Part shown: in pieces, positions 39,907 through 48,413 of the stretch
How the letters are laid out: each line of letters starts with the position of its first letter
How positions within the stretch are numbered: the first letter of the stretch is position 1
NCBI RefSeq assembly: GCF_001898805.1
Contig: NZ_MKVJ01000021.1
Location: 347,322-411,321 of the forward strand
Source: Leifsonia sp. 71-9
GTDB taxonomy: Bacteria; Actinomycetota; Actinomycetes; Actinomycetales; Microbacteriaceae
DNA length: 64,000 bases
Reading direction: 5' to 3'
Notes under the pieces: model-generated
The model's input: the letters and a program-made list of their open reading frames with translations, nothing else
Databases searched by the model: none
What the model was told of the DNA's origin: nothing
Translations under genes and position numbers: made by a program

Positions 39907-40458
39907 ATGCCAGACCACGGCTCCGATGTTCTCGCCCACGTCGCCGGGAACCTCCGCCGCCTCCGCCAGGAGCGCGGCCTCAGCCAGGCGACCCTCGCGG
40001 AACGCTCCGGGATCAGCAGGCGCACGATCATCAACCTGGAGGCGGGGGAGGCCAACATCAGCCTCTCGGGGCTCGACCGCGTGGCCGGGGCGCTCGACAC
40101 CGACTTCATCACGTTGGTCGCCGAACCGTCCGCCCTCCTGACCGCGGTCAACGCCGTCGCCTGGCGCGGAGCATCCGCCGAGAGCGTCGCCGCGCTGGTC
40201 GGCGCCGTCCCCGCCCGCACGGACGCCCAGCTCTGGACGTGGGCGCTCGCCGCGGGCGACCGCTACGACGCCGAGCCCGACCCGGCGGGCTGGCACGAGA
40301 TCGTCTTCGTCACCGCCGGGCGGCTGCGCATCGAGCGCGAGGACGGGGTCTCGGAGCTCGGCGCCGACGAGCACGCGATCTACCCCAGCGCGCAGCGGTA
40401 CTCGTATGTGCCGGTCGGCGCCGAGACCGCGCGCTTCGTGCGGCTCGTGGTCTCGTGA
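39898..40458 (+). CDS. XRE-family regulator with cupin domain
   Basis: A 186-residue protein. The N-terminal HTH_XRE (LRRLRQERGLSQATLAERSGISRRTIINLEAGEANIS) and C-terminal cupin (WHEIVFVTAGRLRIERED, ADEHAIYPSAQRYSYVPVG) form a common one-component sensor that often controls a linked transporter. ATG 39898 sits 5 nt after TATGGT and lacks a Shine-Dalgarno; ATG 39907 is also possible. Confidence 0.82.
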   Translation: MVHMPDHGSDVLAHVAGNLRRLRQERGLSQATLAERSGISRRTIINLEAGEANISLSGLDRVAGALDTDFITLVAEPSALLTAVNAVAWRGASAESVAALVGAVPARTDAQLWTWALAAGDRYDAEPDPAGWHEIVFVTAGRLRIEREDGVSELGADEHAIYPSAQRYSYVPVGAETARFVRLVVS

Positions 40459-40512
40459 CGCGGCCCCGATAGCGCGGATCCGCCACGTCGTATCGCGAAT
40501 CCACTCCTCAAC

Positions 40513-40542
40513 TTGTCTGAGGAGTTGTGCATTCAATACAGT
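40513..40542 (+). promoter_or_regulatory. Candidate sigma70 promoter of Fsr-like MFS gene
   Basis: TTGTCT (40513-40518), an 18-bp spacer, then TACAGT (40537-40542). The -35 lies in the loop/arm of an 8-bp hairpin (ACTCCTCA at 40503, TGAGGAGT at 40518). Confidence 0.55.
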
Positions 40543-40575
40543 CGCATCCTGCCCGCTCGAACCGTGGAGGATGCC

Positions 40576-41826
40576 GTGCCCACCCCGACCCCCCTGCCGC
40601 GCCGCCGCGCCCGATTCTGGTCGCTGGTGTCGACGCACACCATGAACGACTTCCAGACCGGCGCCGTCGCCGCCATGCTGCCCTCCCTCATCGCGCAGCA
40701 GCACTACGACTACGCGGCCGCCGCCGGCATCGTGCTCGCCTCCACCGCGCTCTCGAGCATCACCCAGCCGGTCTTCGGCTGGCTCAGCGACCGGCTCGAC
40801 CTGCGGTGGATGGTCCCCGCCGGCCTCGCCGTCGCCGCCGCGGGCCTCACCTCGGGCAGCTACTGGCTGACCTGGGTCGTCGTCGCGCTGTCGGGCGTGG
40901 GCGTCGCGGCCTACCACCCGCCCGCGACCGTCGAGGCACGCGCGGCCGGAGGCGGCACCAACCGGTCGATGAGCATCTTCTCCGTCGGCGGGAACGTCGG
41001 CGTCGCCCTGGCGCCGCTGCTCGTCGGGCTGACCGCGGGGACGCTCGGGCTGGGGTCGACACCGTTGCTCCTGGTGCCGACGGCCGCCGTCGTTGTCGTC
41101 TACCTGGCGGTGCGCCGGCGGCGTGTGCCGGAGGTCCGCGTGGAGGCCGCCCCCGTCGTCTCCCGCACCGCCGCAACCGCCTCCACCACCACCGCACCGG
41201 ACGCCTGGGGCCGCTTCGCCTGGCTGCTCGTGGTCATCTCCTTCTGGTCGCTCGCGTACCTCGGCACGACGTCGTTCATCGCGCTCTACGTCGCCCAGCG
41301 CTTCGGCACGGACGCGGGCGTCGGCGCGATCGCGCTCGCGGTCTTCCCCGCGGCCGGGGCGATCGGGACGCTGCTCGGCGGGTTCCTCGCCGACCGGTTC
41401 GGGCGCCGGGTCGTCATCCCGCTCGGTTACGCGGTGGCGGCGCTCGCCGCCGTCGGCATCGTCGCCGCGCCCGCCGCGGGCATCGCCATCGCGGCGACCG
41501 CCCTGCTCGGCGCGGCGCTCTTCGTCCCCTTCGCCCTGCACGTCACGCTCTCGCACGCCTACCTCCGCCGGCACATCGGCACGGCGAGCGGAGTCACCCT
41601 CGGGCTCTCGACGACCCTCGGCGGGTTCCTGGCTCCGGTCCTGGGCGCGATCGCGGACCGGACCTCCATCACCGCGGTCTTCGTCGTGATCGCGGCGGCG
41701 CTCGTCGTCGCGTTCATCGCGTCGCTCTTCCTGCGCGACCGACGCGATCCACTCGACGTGGGCGGCGACGCCGGCACGGGCCGGACTGCGGGCGAAGACG
41801 CGATCGAAGAATCCGTCGCGGGATAG
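40576..41826 (+). CDS. MFS transporter, fosmidomycin-resistance (Fsr)-like
   Basis: A 416-residue, twelve-helix transporter. The N-terminus HTMNDFQTGAVAAMLPSLI followed by QPVFGWLSDRLDLRW is typical of the Fsr branch, and the second half has FLADRFGRRVVIPLG. It probably exports small anionic or aromatic compounds; drug specificity cannot be read from sequence. GTG 40576 is preferred because GGAGG lies 5 nt upstream; the open frame extends back to 40513. Confidence 0.82.
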   Translation: MPTPTPLPRRRARFWSLVSTHTMNDFQTGAVAAMLPSLIAQQHYDYAAAAGIVLASTALSSITQPVFGWLSDRLDLRWMVPAGLAVAAAGLTSGSYWLTWVVVALSGVGVAAYHPPATVEARAAGGGTNRSMSIFSVGGNVGVALAPLLVGLTAGTLGLGSTPLLLVPTAAVVVVYLAVRRRRVPEVRVEAAPVVSRTAATASTTTAPDAWGRFAWLLVVISFWSLAYLGTTSFIALYVAQRFGTDAGVGAIALAVFPAAGAIGTLLGGFLADRFGRRVVIPLGYAVAALAAVGIVAAPAAGIAIAATALLGAALFVPFALHVTLSHAYLRRHIGTASGVTLGLSTTLGGFLAPVLGAIADRTSITAVFVVIAAALVVAFIASLFLRDRRDPLDVGGDAGTGRTAGEDAIEESVAG

Positions 41827-41965
41827 CGGGCACGAGCTCGGTCTCGTCGCCTTCGCTCCCGAAAGCGCACGATACGAGCATCAAGGCGCAACACTGCGCA
41901 CGAAAGCTGCGCACAGCGCCGCACTTGTGCTCATTCCGTGTGAAAGCATGGTCCGCGGAGGTCCC

Positions 41966-43342
41966 ATGAACACCCAGTCCCCGCTGTCCGCCGACCGGAT
42001 GCACGCCGTCACTCCTGAGACCCGCGACCTCGTCGACCTCGTGCTCGACTACTCGCGCCGCCGCATCCTGAGCACCGACACCCCGCTCGACAAGCCGCTG
42101 CCCGAGCACGAGCTGCGCCGCCTCGCCGGGCAGACCGTCTCCGAGGGCGGGATGGGCGCCGAGCGCGCCCTCGCCGTGTTCGAGCACGTGCTCGCCCCCG
42201 CCTGCATCACGACCGACCACCCGCAGTACCTCTCGTTCATCCCGACGGCCCCGACCAAGGCGGCGACCGCGTTCGACCTCGTCGTCTCGGCCAGCGCCGT
42301 GTACGGCGGCTCGTGGCTGGAGGGGTCCGGGGCGGTGTACGCCGAGAACCAGGTGCTCTCCTTCCTGGCTGCCGAGTTCGGACTCCCCGCGACGGCGGGC
42401 GGCGTGTTCGTGCAGGGCGGGACGCTGGGCAACCTGTCCGCACTCGTCGCGGCGCGCGACCACGCCCGGGCCGACGGCCGCTCGCCGTCGGACCGCTGGG
42501 TGATCGTCTGCAGCGCCGAGGCGCACTCCTCGGTCGCATCGGCGGCCCGGGTGATGGATGTGGACGTCGTCCCCGTCTCGCCCGGCGAGTCCGGTGTGCT
42601 GACCGGCGAGGCCGTCCGTCCCGCGCTGGAGGAGTACGGCGACGCGGTCTTCGCCGTCGTCGCGACCGGCGGATCCACGAACTTCGGCATCGTCGACGAC
42701 ATCGCCTCCATCGCCGCGCTGAAGGACGACTTCCCGTTCTGGCTGCACGTCGACGGCGCCTACGGCCTGGCCGGGATGCTGTCCCCGCTCGCGCGTCCGC
42801 GGTTCGCCGGCGTCGAGCACGCCGACTCGGTGATCGTCGACCCGCACAAGTGGCTCTTCGCGCCGTTCGACGCCTGCGCGCTGATCTACCGCGACCCCGA
42901 GTCCGGCCGCCGCGCGCACACGCAGCACGCCGAGTACCTCGACACCCTGACGGACGCCGCCGAGTGGAGCCCGTCCGACTACGCGATCCACCTCACCCGC
43001 CGCGCGCGCGGACTGCCGTTCTGGTTCTCCCTCGCGAGCCACGGCGCGGCCGCGTACCGGGATGCCGTCACGGCCTCCCTGCGCCTGGCCGAGCGGATCG
43101 CGACCGAGATCGAGCGGCGCGACGGCTTCCGGCTCGTCCGCAAGCCGCAACTCTCCGTCGTCGTGTTCGAGCGCGACGGCTGGACCCGCGAGGACTACGC
43201 CCTCTGGTCGGCCCGCCTGCTGGACGAGCAGCGCGCGTTCGTCACCCCGAGCTCGCACGCGGGCCGCCCGAACACCCGGTTCGCCATCCTCAACCCGCTG
43301 ACGACCTTCGAGGACCTGGTCGCCATCCTCGACACCATGTGA
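41966..43342 (+). CDS. PLP-dependent group II amino acid decarboxylase
   Basis: A 458-residue enzyme of the aromatic-L-amino-acid/glutamate/diaminobutyrate decarboxylase family. GGVFVQGGTLGNLSAL binds the PLP phosphate, LHVDGAYG follows, and DPHKWLFAPFD contains the PLP lysine. GCGGAGG lies before ATG 41966. The substrate is uncertain; it could act with the MFS upstream in amine production and export. Two TGCGCA palindromes lie in the 140-bp gap before it. Confidence 0.87.
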   Translation: MNTQSPLSADRMHAVTPETRDLVDLVLDYSRRRILSTDTPLDKPLPEHELRRLAGQTVSEGGMGAERALAVFEHVLAPACITTDHPQYLSFIPTAPTKAATAFDLVVSASAVYGGSWLEGSGAVYAENQVLSFLAAEFGLPATAGGVFVQGGTLGNLSALVAARDHARADGRSPSDRWVIVCSAEAHSSVASAARVMDVDVVPVSPGESGVLTGEAVRPALEEYGDAVFAVVATGGSTNFGIVDDIASIAALKDDFPFWLHVDGAYGLAGMLSPLARPRFAGVEHADSVIVDPHKWLFAPFDACALIYRDPESGRRAHTQHAEYLDTLTDAAEWSPSDYAIHLTRRARGLPFWFSLASHGAAAYRDAVTASLRLAERIATEIERRDGFRLVRKPQLSVVVFERDGWTREDYALWSARLLDEQRAFVTPSSHAGRPNTRFAILNPLTTFEDLVAILDTM

Positions 43343-43372
43343 GGGGACCCGATCGCGAAGCGCCGCATTCGG

Positions 43373-43436
43373 CCGCGAGACGTGAGTAGTCGCGGGTGTC
43401 GGGCCCCTCGCACCCGCAACTACTCATGTCTCGCGG
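43373..43436. repeat. Long inverted repeat, family B (single copy)
   Basis: 26-bp arms (43373-43398 and 43411-43436) with few mismatches and a 12-nt loop. Arm: CCGCGAGACGTGAGTAGT then CGCGGGTG. Located after the decarboxylase stop. Confidence 0.8.
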
Positions 43437-43464
43437 GTCGGTGTCGGCCGGTGCCCGCACGCGA

Positions 43465-43497
43465 AGGAGCCCCGCACCGGAATGGTGCGGGGCTCCT
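43465..43497. terminator. Bidirectional terminator after decarboxylase
   Basis: A perfect 14-bp stem, AGGAGCCCCGCACC with its complement, around GGAAT, between converging genes. Confidence 0.85.
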
Positions 43498-43514
43498 GTC
43501 GTCGATGGGTGTCG

Positions 43515-43769
43515 TCAGAGCACGTCGTCCGACTCGCCGGTGCGGCGGGTCACACGCTCTCCCGTCGCGGGATCGACAGCCGTGCGCGTTGTGGCCACAC
43601 TGCGGCGGCGGCGCGACATCAGCACGATCCCGAGGATGATGCCGATAAGTCCGGCGATCATCAGGATGTAGCCCACGAGGTGCAGATCGATCCAGTCCAC
43701 CTGGACGTTCAGGGCGAACGCCAGGATCGCGCCGATGACGACGAGGACGATCCCTGTTCCGAGGCTCAT
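43515..43769 (-). CDS. Small two-helix membrane protein (DUF6458-like)
   Basis: 84 residues: two TM helices (GIVLVVIGAILAFALNVQV and VGYILMIAGLIGIILGIVLM) joined by DWIDLHL, then a charged tail. This pattern matches a common small actinobacterial membrane family. Function unknown. It is followed upstream by another small membrane gene on the same strand. Confidence 0.75.
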   Translation of the reverse strand: MSLGTGIVLVVIGAILAFALNVQVDWIDLHLVGYILMIAGLIGIILGIVLMSRRRRSVATTRTAVDPATGERVTRRTGESDDVL

Positions 43770-43782
43770 GCGACGACTCCGG

Positions 43783-43947
43783 TCAGACCCGGCGACTGCC
43801 GGTCAGCATGCGCACGAGCCAGACGATCACCGCCAGCACGAGCAGGATGATACCGACCCACAGCAGGAAGTTCAGCGACTGGACGAAGCCTCCGGTGAGC
43901 AGCAGGACGATCGCGATGATCGCGATGATGATGAGCAGGATGTTCAT
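43783..43947 (-). CDS. Small hydrophobic membrane protein
   Basis: 54 residues: MNILLIIIAIIAIVLLLTGG and LLWVGIILLVLAVIVWLVRML are two TM helices with a short basic end. AAAGGAC lies upstream of ATG 43947; an in-frame upstream start adds ten polar residues. Probably co-transcribed with the DUF6458-like gene 13 bp downstream. Function unknown. Confidence 0.7.
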   Translation of the reverse strand: MNILLIIIAIIAIVLLLTGGFVQSLNFLLWVGIILLVLAVIVWLVRMLTGSRRV

Positions 43948-43997
43948 GGAGAGTGTCCTTTCCTTGACGCACACCATCGAACAACTGTTTCGGTTGC

Positions 43998-44534
43998 CTA
44001 GTAATCCCCTTGACTGCGACGTCTTTCGGGTCTAGACCGCGCGCGATCGGACGCGATGCGGTCGACGGTCTCGCGCATCCGGGTGAGGAACCTCGTCACC
44101 GTCTCGGCCTCGTCGGGGCTGAGCTCGGCCGACGCCGCCGCGAGCTGAGCGTTGGCCTCGGCCAGCAGGGGCCCGGTCTCGCCGAGGGCGGCACGCGTGG
44201 GCAGCAGGGTGATCGAGCGCCCGTCCGTCATGCTCCGCCGCCGCTCGACGAACCCGCCGCTCTCCAGCCGGTCGATCAGGGCGGTGGTGGAGGCGGACGA
44301 GATCCCGAGATAGCGGCTCAGATCCTTCGCGGCGGTGAGCCGGCCCGTGGCCGTGTTGTCGAGGATGAGCCGCAGCGCCAGCAGGTCGTTGTCGCCCATG
44401 CCCATCGCGGCACCCGTCCGGCGACGCATCGCCGCCTCCGCCGCGCGGTACACCTGGAGGGCCTCGAGCACGCCGGTGTCAGGCCGGGGCGCTCCGCCCC
44501 CGATGCCGTCCGCACGCTGCTCCCGATCTCCCAC
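43998..44534 (-). CDS. MarR family transcriptional regulator
   Basis: About 178 residues with a winged helix: LTAAKDLSRYLGISSASTTALIDRLESGGFVERRR, then the wing DGRSITLLPT. GTG 44534 with GGGGA upstream is taken as start; an upstream TTG (44570) is possible. It may control the small membrane genes downstream or the divergent kinase gene. Confidence 0.82.
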   Translation of the reverse strand: MGDREQRADGIGGGAPRPDTGVLEALQVYRAAEAAMRRRTGAAMGMGDNDLLALRLILDNTATGRLTAAKDLSRYLGISSASTTALIDRLESGGFVERRRSMTDGRSITLLPTRAALGETGPLLAEANAQLAAASAELSPDEAETVTRFLTRMRETVDRIASDRARSRPERRRSQGDY

Positions 44535-44643
44535 GTTCCCCAGCCAGGCCCGGGAACGCCTCCCGTGCAAGGCCCCCCGGCACGATTCTGAGCGTATTCA
44601 CGGTGGAGAATGTGCGCCGACCTCCGCCTCCCGAGCGTGCGCG

Positions 44644-44649
44644 TATGCT
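44644..44649 (+). promoter_or_regulatory. Candidate -10 box for leaderless kinase transcript
   Basis: TATGCT ends 6 nt before GTG 44656; there is no Shine-Dalgarno. Confidence 0.45.
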
Positions 44650-44655
44650 CGCACG

Positions 44656-46005
44656 GTGGATCCGCTACTCGACCGGTACGAGCTGCGCGACCGGCTCGGT
44701 CGCGGCGGCATGGCGAGCGTCTATCGCGCCTACGACAGGCAGCTCGGCCGGTTCGTCGCGATCAAACTGTTCCCGCCGGGGACGGCCGCCGACGACGCCC
44801 GGCGGCGCGGGGAGGCGACCGCCCTCGCCCGGCTCTCGCACCCGCACCTCGTCGCCCTGTTCGACGCCCATCTCGCCGGCGACGGCGACACGACCCCCAG
44901 CTTCCTCGTCATGGAGCTCGTCGACGGGCAGGACCTGCGCTCGCGGCTCGACGACGGGCCGCTCCCGGCCGACCAGGTCGCCACCCTCGCCGCGGACGTC
45001 GCGGAGGCGCTCGCCGTCGTCCACGGCGCCGGGATGGTGCACCGCGACCTCAAGCCCGCCAACATCCTCCTGGCCTCCCCGAACGTGCCCGGGCGTGCGC
45101 CGAGCGCGAAGCTGGCCGACTTCGGCATCGTCCACCTCCTCGGCGCCGAACGGCTGACCACGGCCGGGACCGTCATCGGCACGGCGGGCTACCTCAGCCC
45201 GGAACAGCTGCACCGCGCCGAGCCCGGACCCGCGTCCGACGTGTACGCCCTCGGTCTCGTCGTCCTGGAGGCGCTCACGGGCGTGCGCGAGTACCCCGGC
45301 ACCGCAGTGGAGGCTGTCGCCGCGCGTGCTGCCCACGACCCGCGCGTGCCGGACGACCTCCCGGACGGCTGGCGCGGGATGCTGCTCGCGATGACCAGCG
45401 CGGACCCGGCGCTGCGGCCGACCGCTGCCGAGGTCGCCACGATGGCGGCCGTGATGGCGCCGGAGCTGGCGGGATGGATGCCGCGGGTGGGTGAGGTGCC
45501 GGCCGTGGGTGAAGTGCAGGGGGATGCGCTGGCGGTGGGAGGTGCTCAGGCCGTGGGCGGTGCGCTGCCGGTGGGTGATGCGCCGACGGTGGGTGATGTG
45601 CCGACCGTGGCGATGCCCGCGGCGGCCGACTCGACCGAGCCGACGCGGATGCTCGCCCCTCCCGCGCGCAGGCGGCGCCGTGTCGTCGGCGTCCTCGTGG
45701 GGGCGGGTGCGGTCGTCGTCGTGGCGGTGATGCTCGCGCTGGGCGCGATCCTGGCGCCGGCCGGCGGCCCCGCCGACACCGGCCCCACGCCGCGGCCGAC
45801 GCCGAGCGTCCAGGCTCCGCCGCAGACCGTCGCTCCCGCCGTCGTCCCGACTCCCGCTCCCGCGCCCGATCAGGGCACGACCGGGGTGGACGACGGCGGC
45901 AAGGGCGGCGCGGGGAACGGGAAGGGCAACAACGGGAACGGGAACAACGGGAACGGCAACGGCAACGGCGGGAAGGGGAACGGGAAAGGCAACGGGAAAG
46001 GCTGA
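44656..46005 (+). CDS. Membrane-anchored Ser/Thr protein kinase (Hanks type)
   Basis: 449 residues. Kinase domain ~1-275: GRGGMASVY glycine loop, VAIKLF lysine, HRDLKPANILL catalytic loop, LADFG, GTAGYLSPEQ activation segment. A Val/Gly-rich juxtamembrane stretch (repeated VGxx) and one TM helix (~341-365) follow. The outside part has no PASTA repeats; after a Pro-rich linker it ends in ~35 residues of only Gly, Asn and Lys. GTG 44656 lacks a Shine-Dalgarno and follows TATGCT by 6 nt. Confidence 0.88.
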   Translation: MDPLLDRYELRDRLGRGGMASVYRAYDRQLGRFVAIKLFPPGTAADDARRRGEATALARLSHPHLVALFDAHLAGDGDTTPSFLVMELVDGQDLRSRLDDGPLPADQVATLAADVAEALAVVHGAGMVHRDLKPANILLASPNVPGRAPSAKLADFGIVHLLGAERLTTAGTVIGTAGYLSPEQLHRAEPGPASDVYALGLVVLEALTGVREYPGTAVEAVAARAAHDPRVPDDLPDGWRGMLLAMTSADPALRPTAAEVATMAAVMAPELAGWMPRVGEVPAVGEVQGDALAVGGAQAVGGALPVGDAPTVGDVPTVAMPAAADSTEPTRMLAPPARRRRRVVGVLVGAGAVVVVAVMLALGAILAPAGGPADTGPTPRPTPSVQAPPQTVAPAVVPTPAPAPDQGTTGVDDGGKGGAGNGKGNNGNGNNGNGNGNGGKGNGKGNGKG

Positions 46006-46168
46006 CCGCCGTCCCGCCGCCCGTCCCGCCGCCGACCGGACCGCACCCTCCCACCGCCGCCCCCGCCACCCTCCCCGCGTTACCGGCGTGTGACGTTTCC
46101 GGCCCGCATGTTACGAGTTGCCGCCTTTCCTCGCCCGGCCGCCGCGGGCCCGGTAAGAAGGAAGGGTG

Positions 46169-46258
46169 ATGGTTCTCACTCTCCTCGCCTGGGCGATCGT
46201 GGCCGTGTGCCTGGTCGTGCTGGTCGAGGTCGTATTGCGGGATGTCGCCGACCGTTAG
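46169..46258 (+). CDS. 29-residue hydrophobic peptide
   Basis: GGAAGGGTG precedes an ATG and a single predicted TM segment (LTLLAWAIVAVCLVVLVEVV) ending in RDVADR. The good ribosome site and clean TM/charged-tail design argue for a real small membrane protein, 38 bp ahead of the lipid kinase gene. Function unknown. Confidence 0.5.
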   Translation: MVLTLLAWAIVAVCLVVLVEVVLRDVADR

Positions 46259-46296
46259 CCCGCACCGGGTACGGTCGAGGGGACGAGAGGACCTCC

Positions 46297-47274
46297 ATGA
46301 GCATCGCCGCGATCGTCGTCAACCCTGTGAAGGTCGACGAGCCCGCCCTTCGAGCCGCGCTGTCCGCAGCCGAGGAGCGCTGGGGCTGGGAGCCGACCCT
46401 CTGGCTCGAGACGACCGAGGAGGACCCCGGCGCCGGCCAGACCCGGGAGGCGCTGGAGCGCGGCGTCGACGTGGTGATCGCCGCCGGCGGGGACGGGACG
46501 GTGCGCATGGTCGCCGAGGCGCTCCGCGGGCACGGCACCCCGCTGGCCCTGCTGCCCTCCGGGACCGGCAACCTCCTGGCCCGCAACCTCGGGCTCACCC
46601 TCGACGACGTGGAGCACTCGCTCGACAGCGCCTTCGGCGGCGAGGACCGTCCGATCGACGTCGGCGTGGCCGAGCTGCGCGACGCCGCCGGCGCGACCGC
46701 GGAGCACGCGTACCTCGTCATGGCCGGGTTCGGGATCGACGCCCAGATGATCGCCGCCACCGACGACGACCTCAAGGCCAAGGCCGGCTGGCTCGCCTAT
46801 GTGAAGGCGATCGGCACCGTGCTGCGCGATAAGAACGAGCTGCGGCTGCGGTACCGCCTCGACGGCGGGCGGGTGCACTCCGTGCGCGCGCACACCGTGA
46901 TCGTCGGCAACTGCGGATCGCTGCCGGCCAACATCCTCCTGCTGCCCGAGGCCGCCGTCGACGACGGGGAGTTCGACATCGTGGTGCTGCGCCCGGAGGG
47001 GTTCTTCGGCTGGCTGCAGATCGTCGCGAAGGTGTTCTGGGAGAACGGCGTGCTGCGCCGCACCAGCGTCGGCCGGCGACTGATGGGATCCGGGCACGAG
47101 ATCCACGCGATGAACTACCTCAAGGGGCGCGAGCTCGTCCTGCGCCTCGACCGCCCGCAGCCCGTCGACCTCGACGGCGACCTGTTCGGCGAGGTGATCG
47201 CGATGCGCACCCGCGTCGATCCGCTGAGCTTGACCGTCAGGGTGCCGGCGACCCCGGACGCGGCGACGAGCTGA
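46297..47274 (+). CDS. Diacylglycerol kinase family protein
   Basis: A 325-residue lipid kinase: AAIVVNPVK at the start, GGDGTVRMVAEAL (~residues 63-75) and PSGTGNLLARNL (~87-98) are the nucleotide-binding motifs of the DagK/YegS/sphingosine kinase fold. ATG 46297 has GAGAGGACC upstream. It probably phosphorylates diacylglycerol or a related lipid at the membrane. The last 38 bp overlap the convergent MarR gene. Confidence 0.88.
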   Translation: MSIAAIVVNPVKVDEPALRAALSAAEERWGWEPTLWLETTEEDPGAGQTREALERGVDVVIAAGGDGTVRMVAEALRGHGTPLALLPSGTGNLLARNLGLTLDDVEHSLDSAFGGEDRPIDVGVAELRDAAGATAEHAYLVMAGFGIDAQMIAATDDDLKAKAGWLAYVKAIGTVLRDKNELRLRYRLDGGRVHSVRAHTVIVGNCGSLPANILLLPEAAVDDGEFDIVVLRPEGFFGWLQIVAKVFWENGVLRRTSVGRRLMGSGHEIHAMNYLKGRELVLRLDRPQPVDLDGDLFGEVIAMRTRVDPLSLTVRVPATPDAATS

Positions 47275-47686
47275 CGATCCGGACGAGGGCCGCCCGGAGT
47301 GCCGCCGGGTCGTCGACCTCCGGGAACACCTCGTCCTCCAGTCCGCGCACCTGTTCGAACGCCACGCGCCCGGCCGCGGTGATCGCGAGGACGTGACGGC
47401 GGCGGTCGGACGCGTCCGGCTCGCGCGTCACCAGACCCTCGCGCTCCAGCCGGTCGACCGTGCGCGACATCGTCTGCGCCTCCACCTGGGCGATGCGGGC
47501 GAGGTCGGCCTGCGAGACGACCCCGAGCTCCAGCATGTGCAGGACGATCAAACCGGCGTGGGTGAGCCCGCGGGCATCCAGCGCCTCGGCCCAGGCCCGT
47601 TCGACCGCGCGGGAGGCGGCGCCGAGCAGCCGGCCGAGCGGCCAGTTCTCCGGTCGGTGCAGATCGTCCTCGGCGCGTGCGTCCAT
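47237..47686 (-). CDS. MarR family transcriptional regulator
   Basis: 149 residues; winged helix VSQADLARIAQVEAQTMSRTVDRLEREGLVTREPDASDRRRHVL. ATG 47686 lies 6 nt after a TATTCT -10 box with no Shine-Dalgarno, inside the palindrome GCCTCAG-aata-CTGAGGC, which is a likely auto-operator. The hydrolase gene upstream on the same strand ends 4 bp before it. Confidence 0.83.
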   Translation of the reverse strand: MDARAEDDLHRPENWPLGRLLGAASRAVERAWAEALDARGLTHAGLIVLHMLELGVVSQADLARIAQVEAQTMSRTVDRLEREGLVTREPDASDRRRHVLAITAAGRVAFEQVRGLEDEVFPEVDDPAALRAALVRIVSSSPRPGSPAP

Positions 47687-47687
47687 C

Positions 47688-47705
47688 GCCTCAGAATACT
47701 GAGGC
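47688..47705. promoter_or_regulatory. Putative MarR auto-operator overlapping -10
   Basis: A perfect inverted repeat, GCCTCAG (47688-47694) and CTGAGGC (47699-47705), that contains the minus-strand -10 TATTCT. Confidence 0.6.
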
Positions 47706-48413
47706 GAGTGCCGCGGTGATCGCATCGCGGGCCCGGTCGTCGCTGATCGTGGCCGTCCCGTCGCCCGGCTGCAGGCCGTAGTCGCCGAACTGGCCGTGCG
47801 TCATCCCGGGCACCTCGACGAACGTGGCGTCGGAGGGGAGGAGGTGCGCCGCATCCCGGATCTTGGCGGGCGTGCTGAGGCCGTCGTTCCCGCCGCCGAT
47901 CGAGAGCACCTCGAGAGTGGTCTTCGAGAGGTCGTTCGCGCAGTAGCTGCCGAACAGGATGAGCCGGCTGACCGCCGGGTCGTCGGCCAGCTGGCACGCG
48001 CGCACGCCGCCGAGCGAGTGGCCGCCCACCGCCCAGTCGGTCACGCCCGGCGCGAGGCTCGTGAAGGTGCTCAGCGGGCGCGTGTCGAAGAACGCGAGGT
48101 TGAGCGTCGGCTTCGTGATCACGACCGTCAGCCCCGTCTCCGCCACCGCACCGGAGAGCTTGTAGAGGTACGCGTACGGGTCGACCCGCGCGCCCGGAGC
48201 GAACACCAGGCCCTCGCCGGACGCCTCGCCCGTCGGCGACATGACCACCGCGTCGCCCGCATCCCGGATCTGCACCGCCGGATCCGTCCACGCCGCGATC
48301 GCCGCAGGCCGCTCGCCCATCATCGGCGTGTTCGCCCAGCCGAGGAACCCGATCACGACGAGCACCAGCACGGCCGCGACCCAGCTCGCGATGACCCCGA
48401 TCCGCTTTCCCAT
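47691..48413 (-). CDS. Membrane-anchored alpha/beta hydrolase
   Basis: 240 residues: an N-terminal TM helix (IASWVAAVLVLVVIGFLGW), then a hydrolase fold with nucleophile elbow GGHSLGG (~residue 130) and a C-terminal His in GMTHGQFGDYG. The LVFAPGARVDPYAYLYKLSGAVAETG start is typical of the alpha/beta-hydrolase_5 type. Substrate unknown. Confidence 0.8.
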   Translation of the reverse strand: MGKRIGVIASWVAAVLVLVVIGFLGWANTPMMGERPAAIAAWTDPAVQIRDAGDAVVMSPTGEASGEGLVFAPGARVDPYAYLYKLSGAVAETGLTVVITKPTLNLAFFDTRPLSTFTSLAPGVTDWAVGGHSLGGVRACQLADDPAVSRLILFGSYCANDLSKTTLEVLSIGGGNDGLSTPAKIRDAAHLLPSDATFVEVPGMTHGQFGDYGLQPGDGTATISDDRARDAITAALASVF

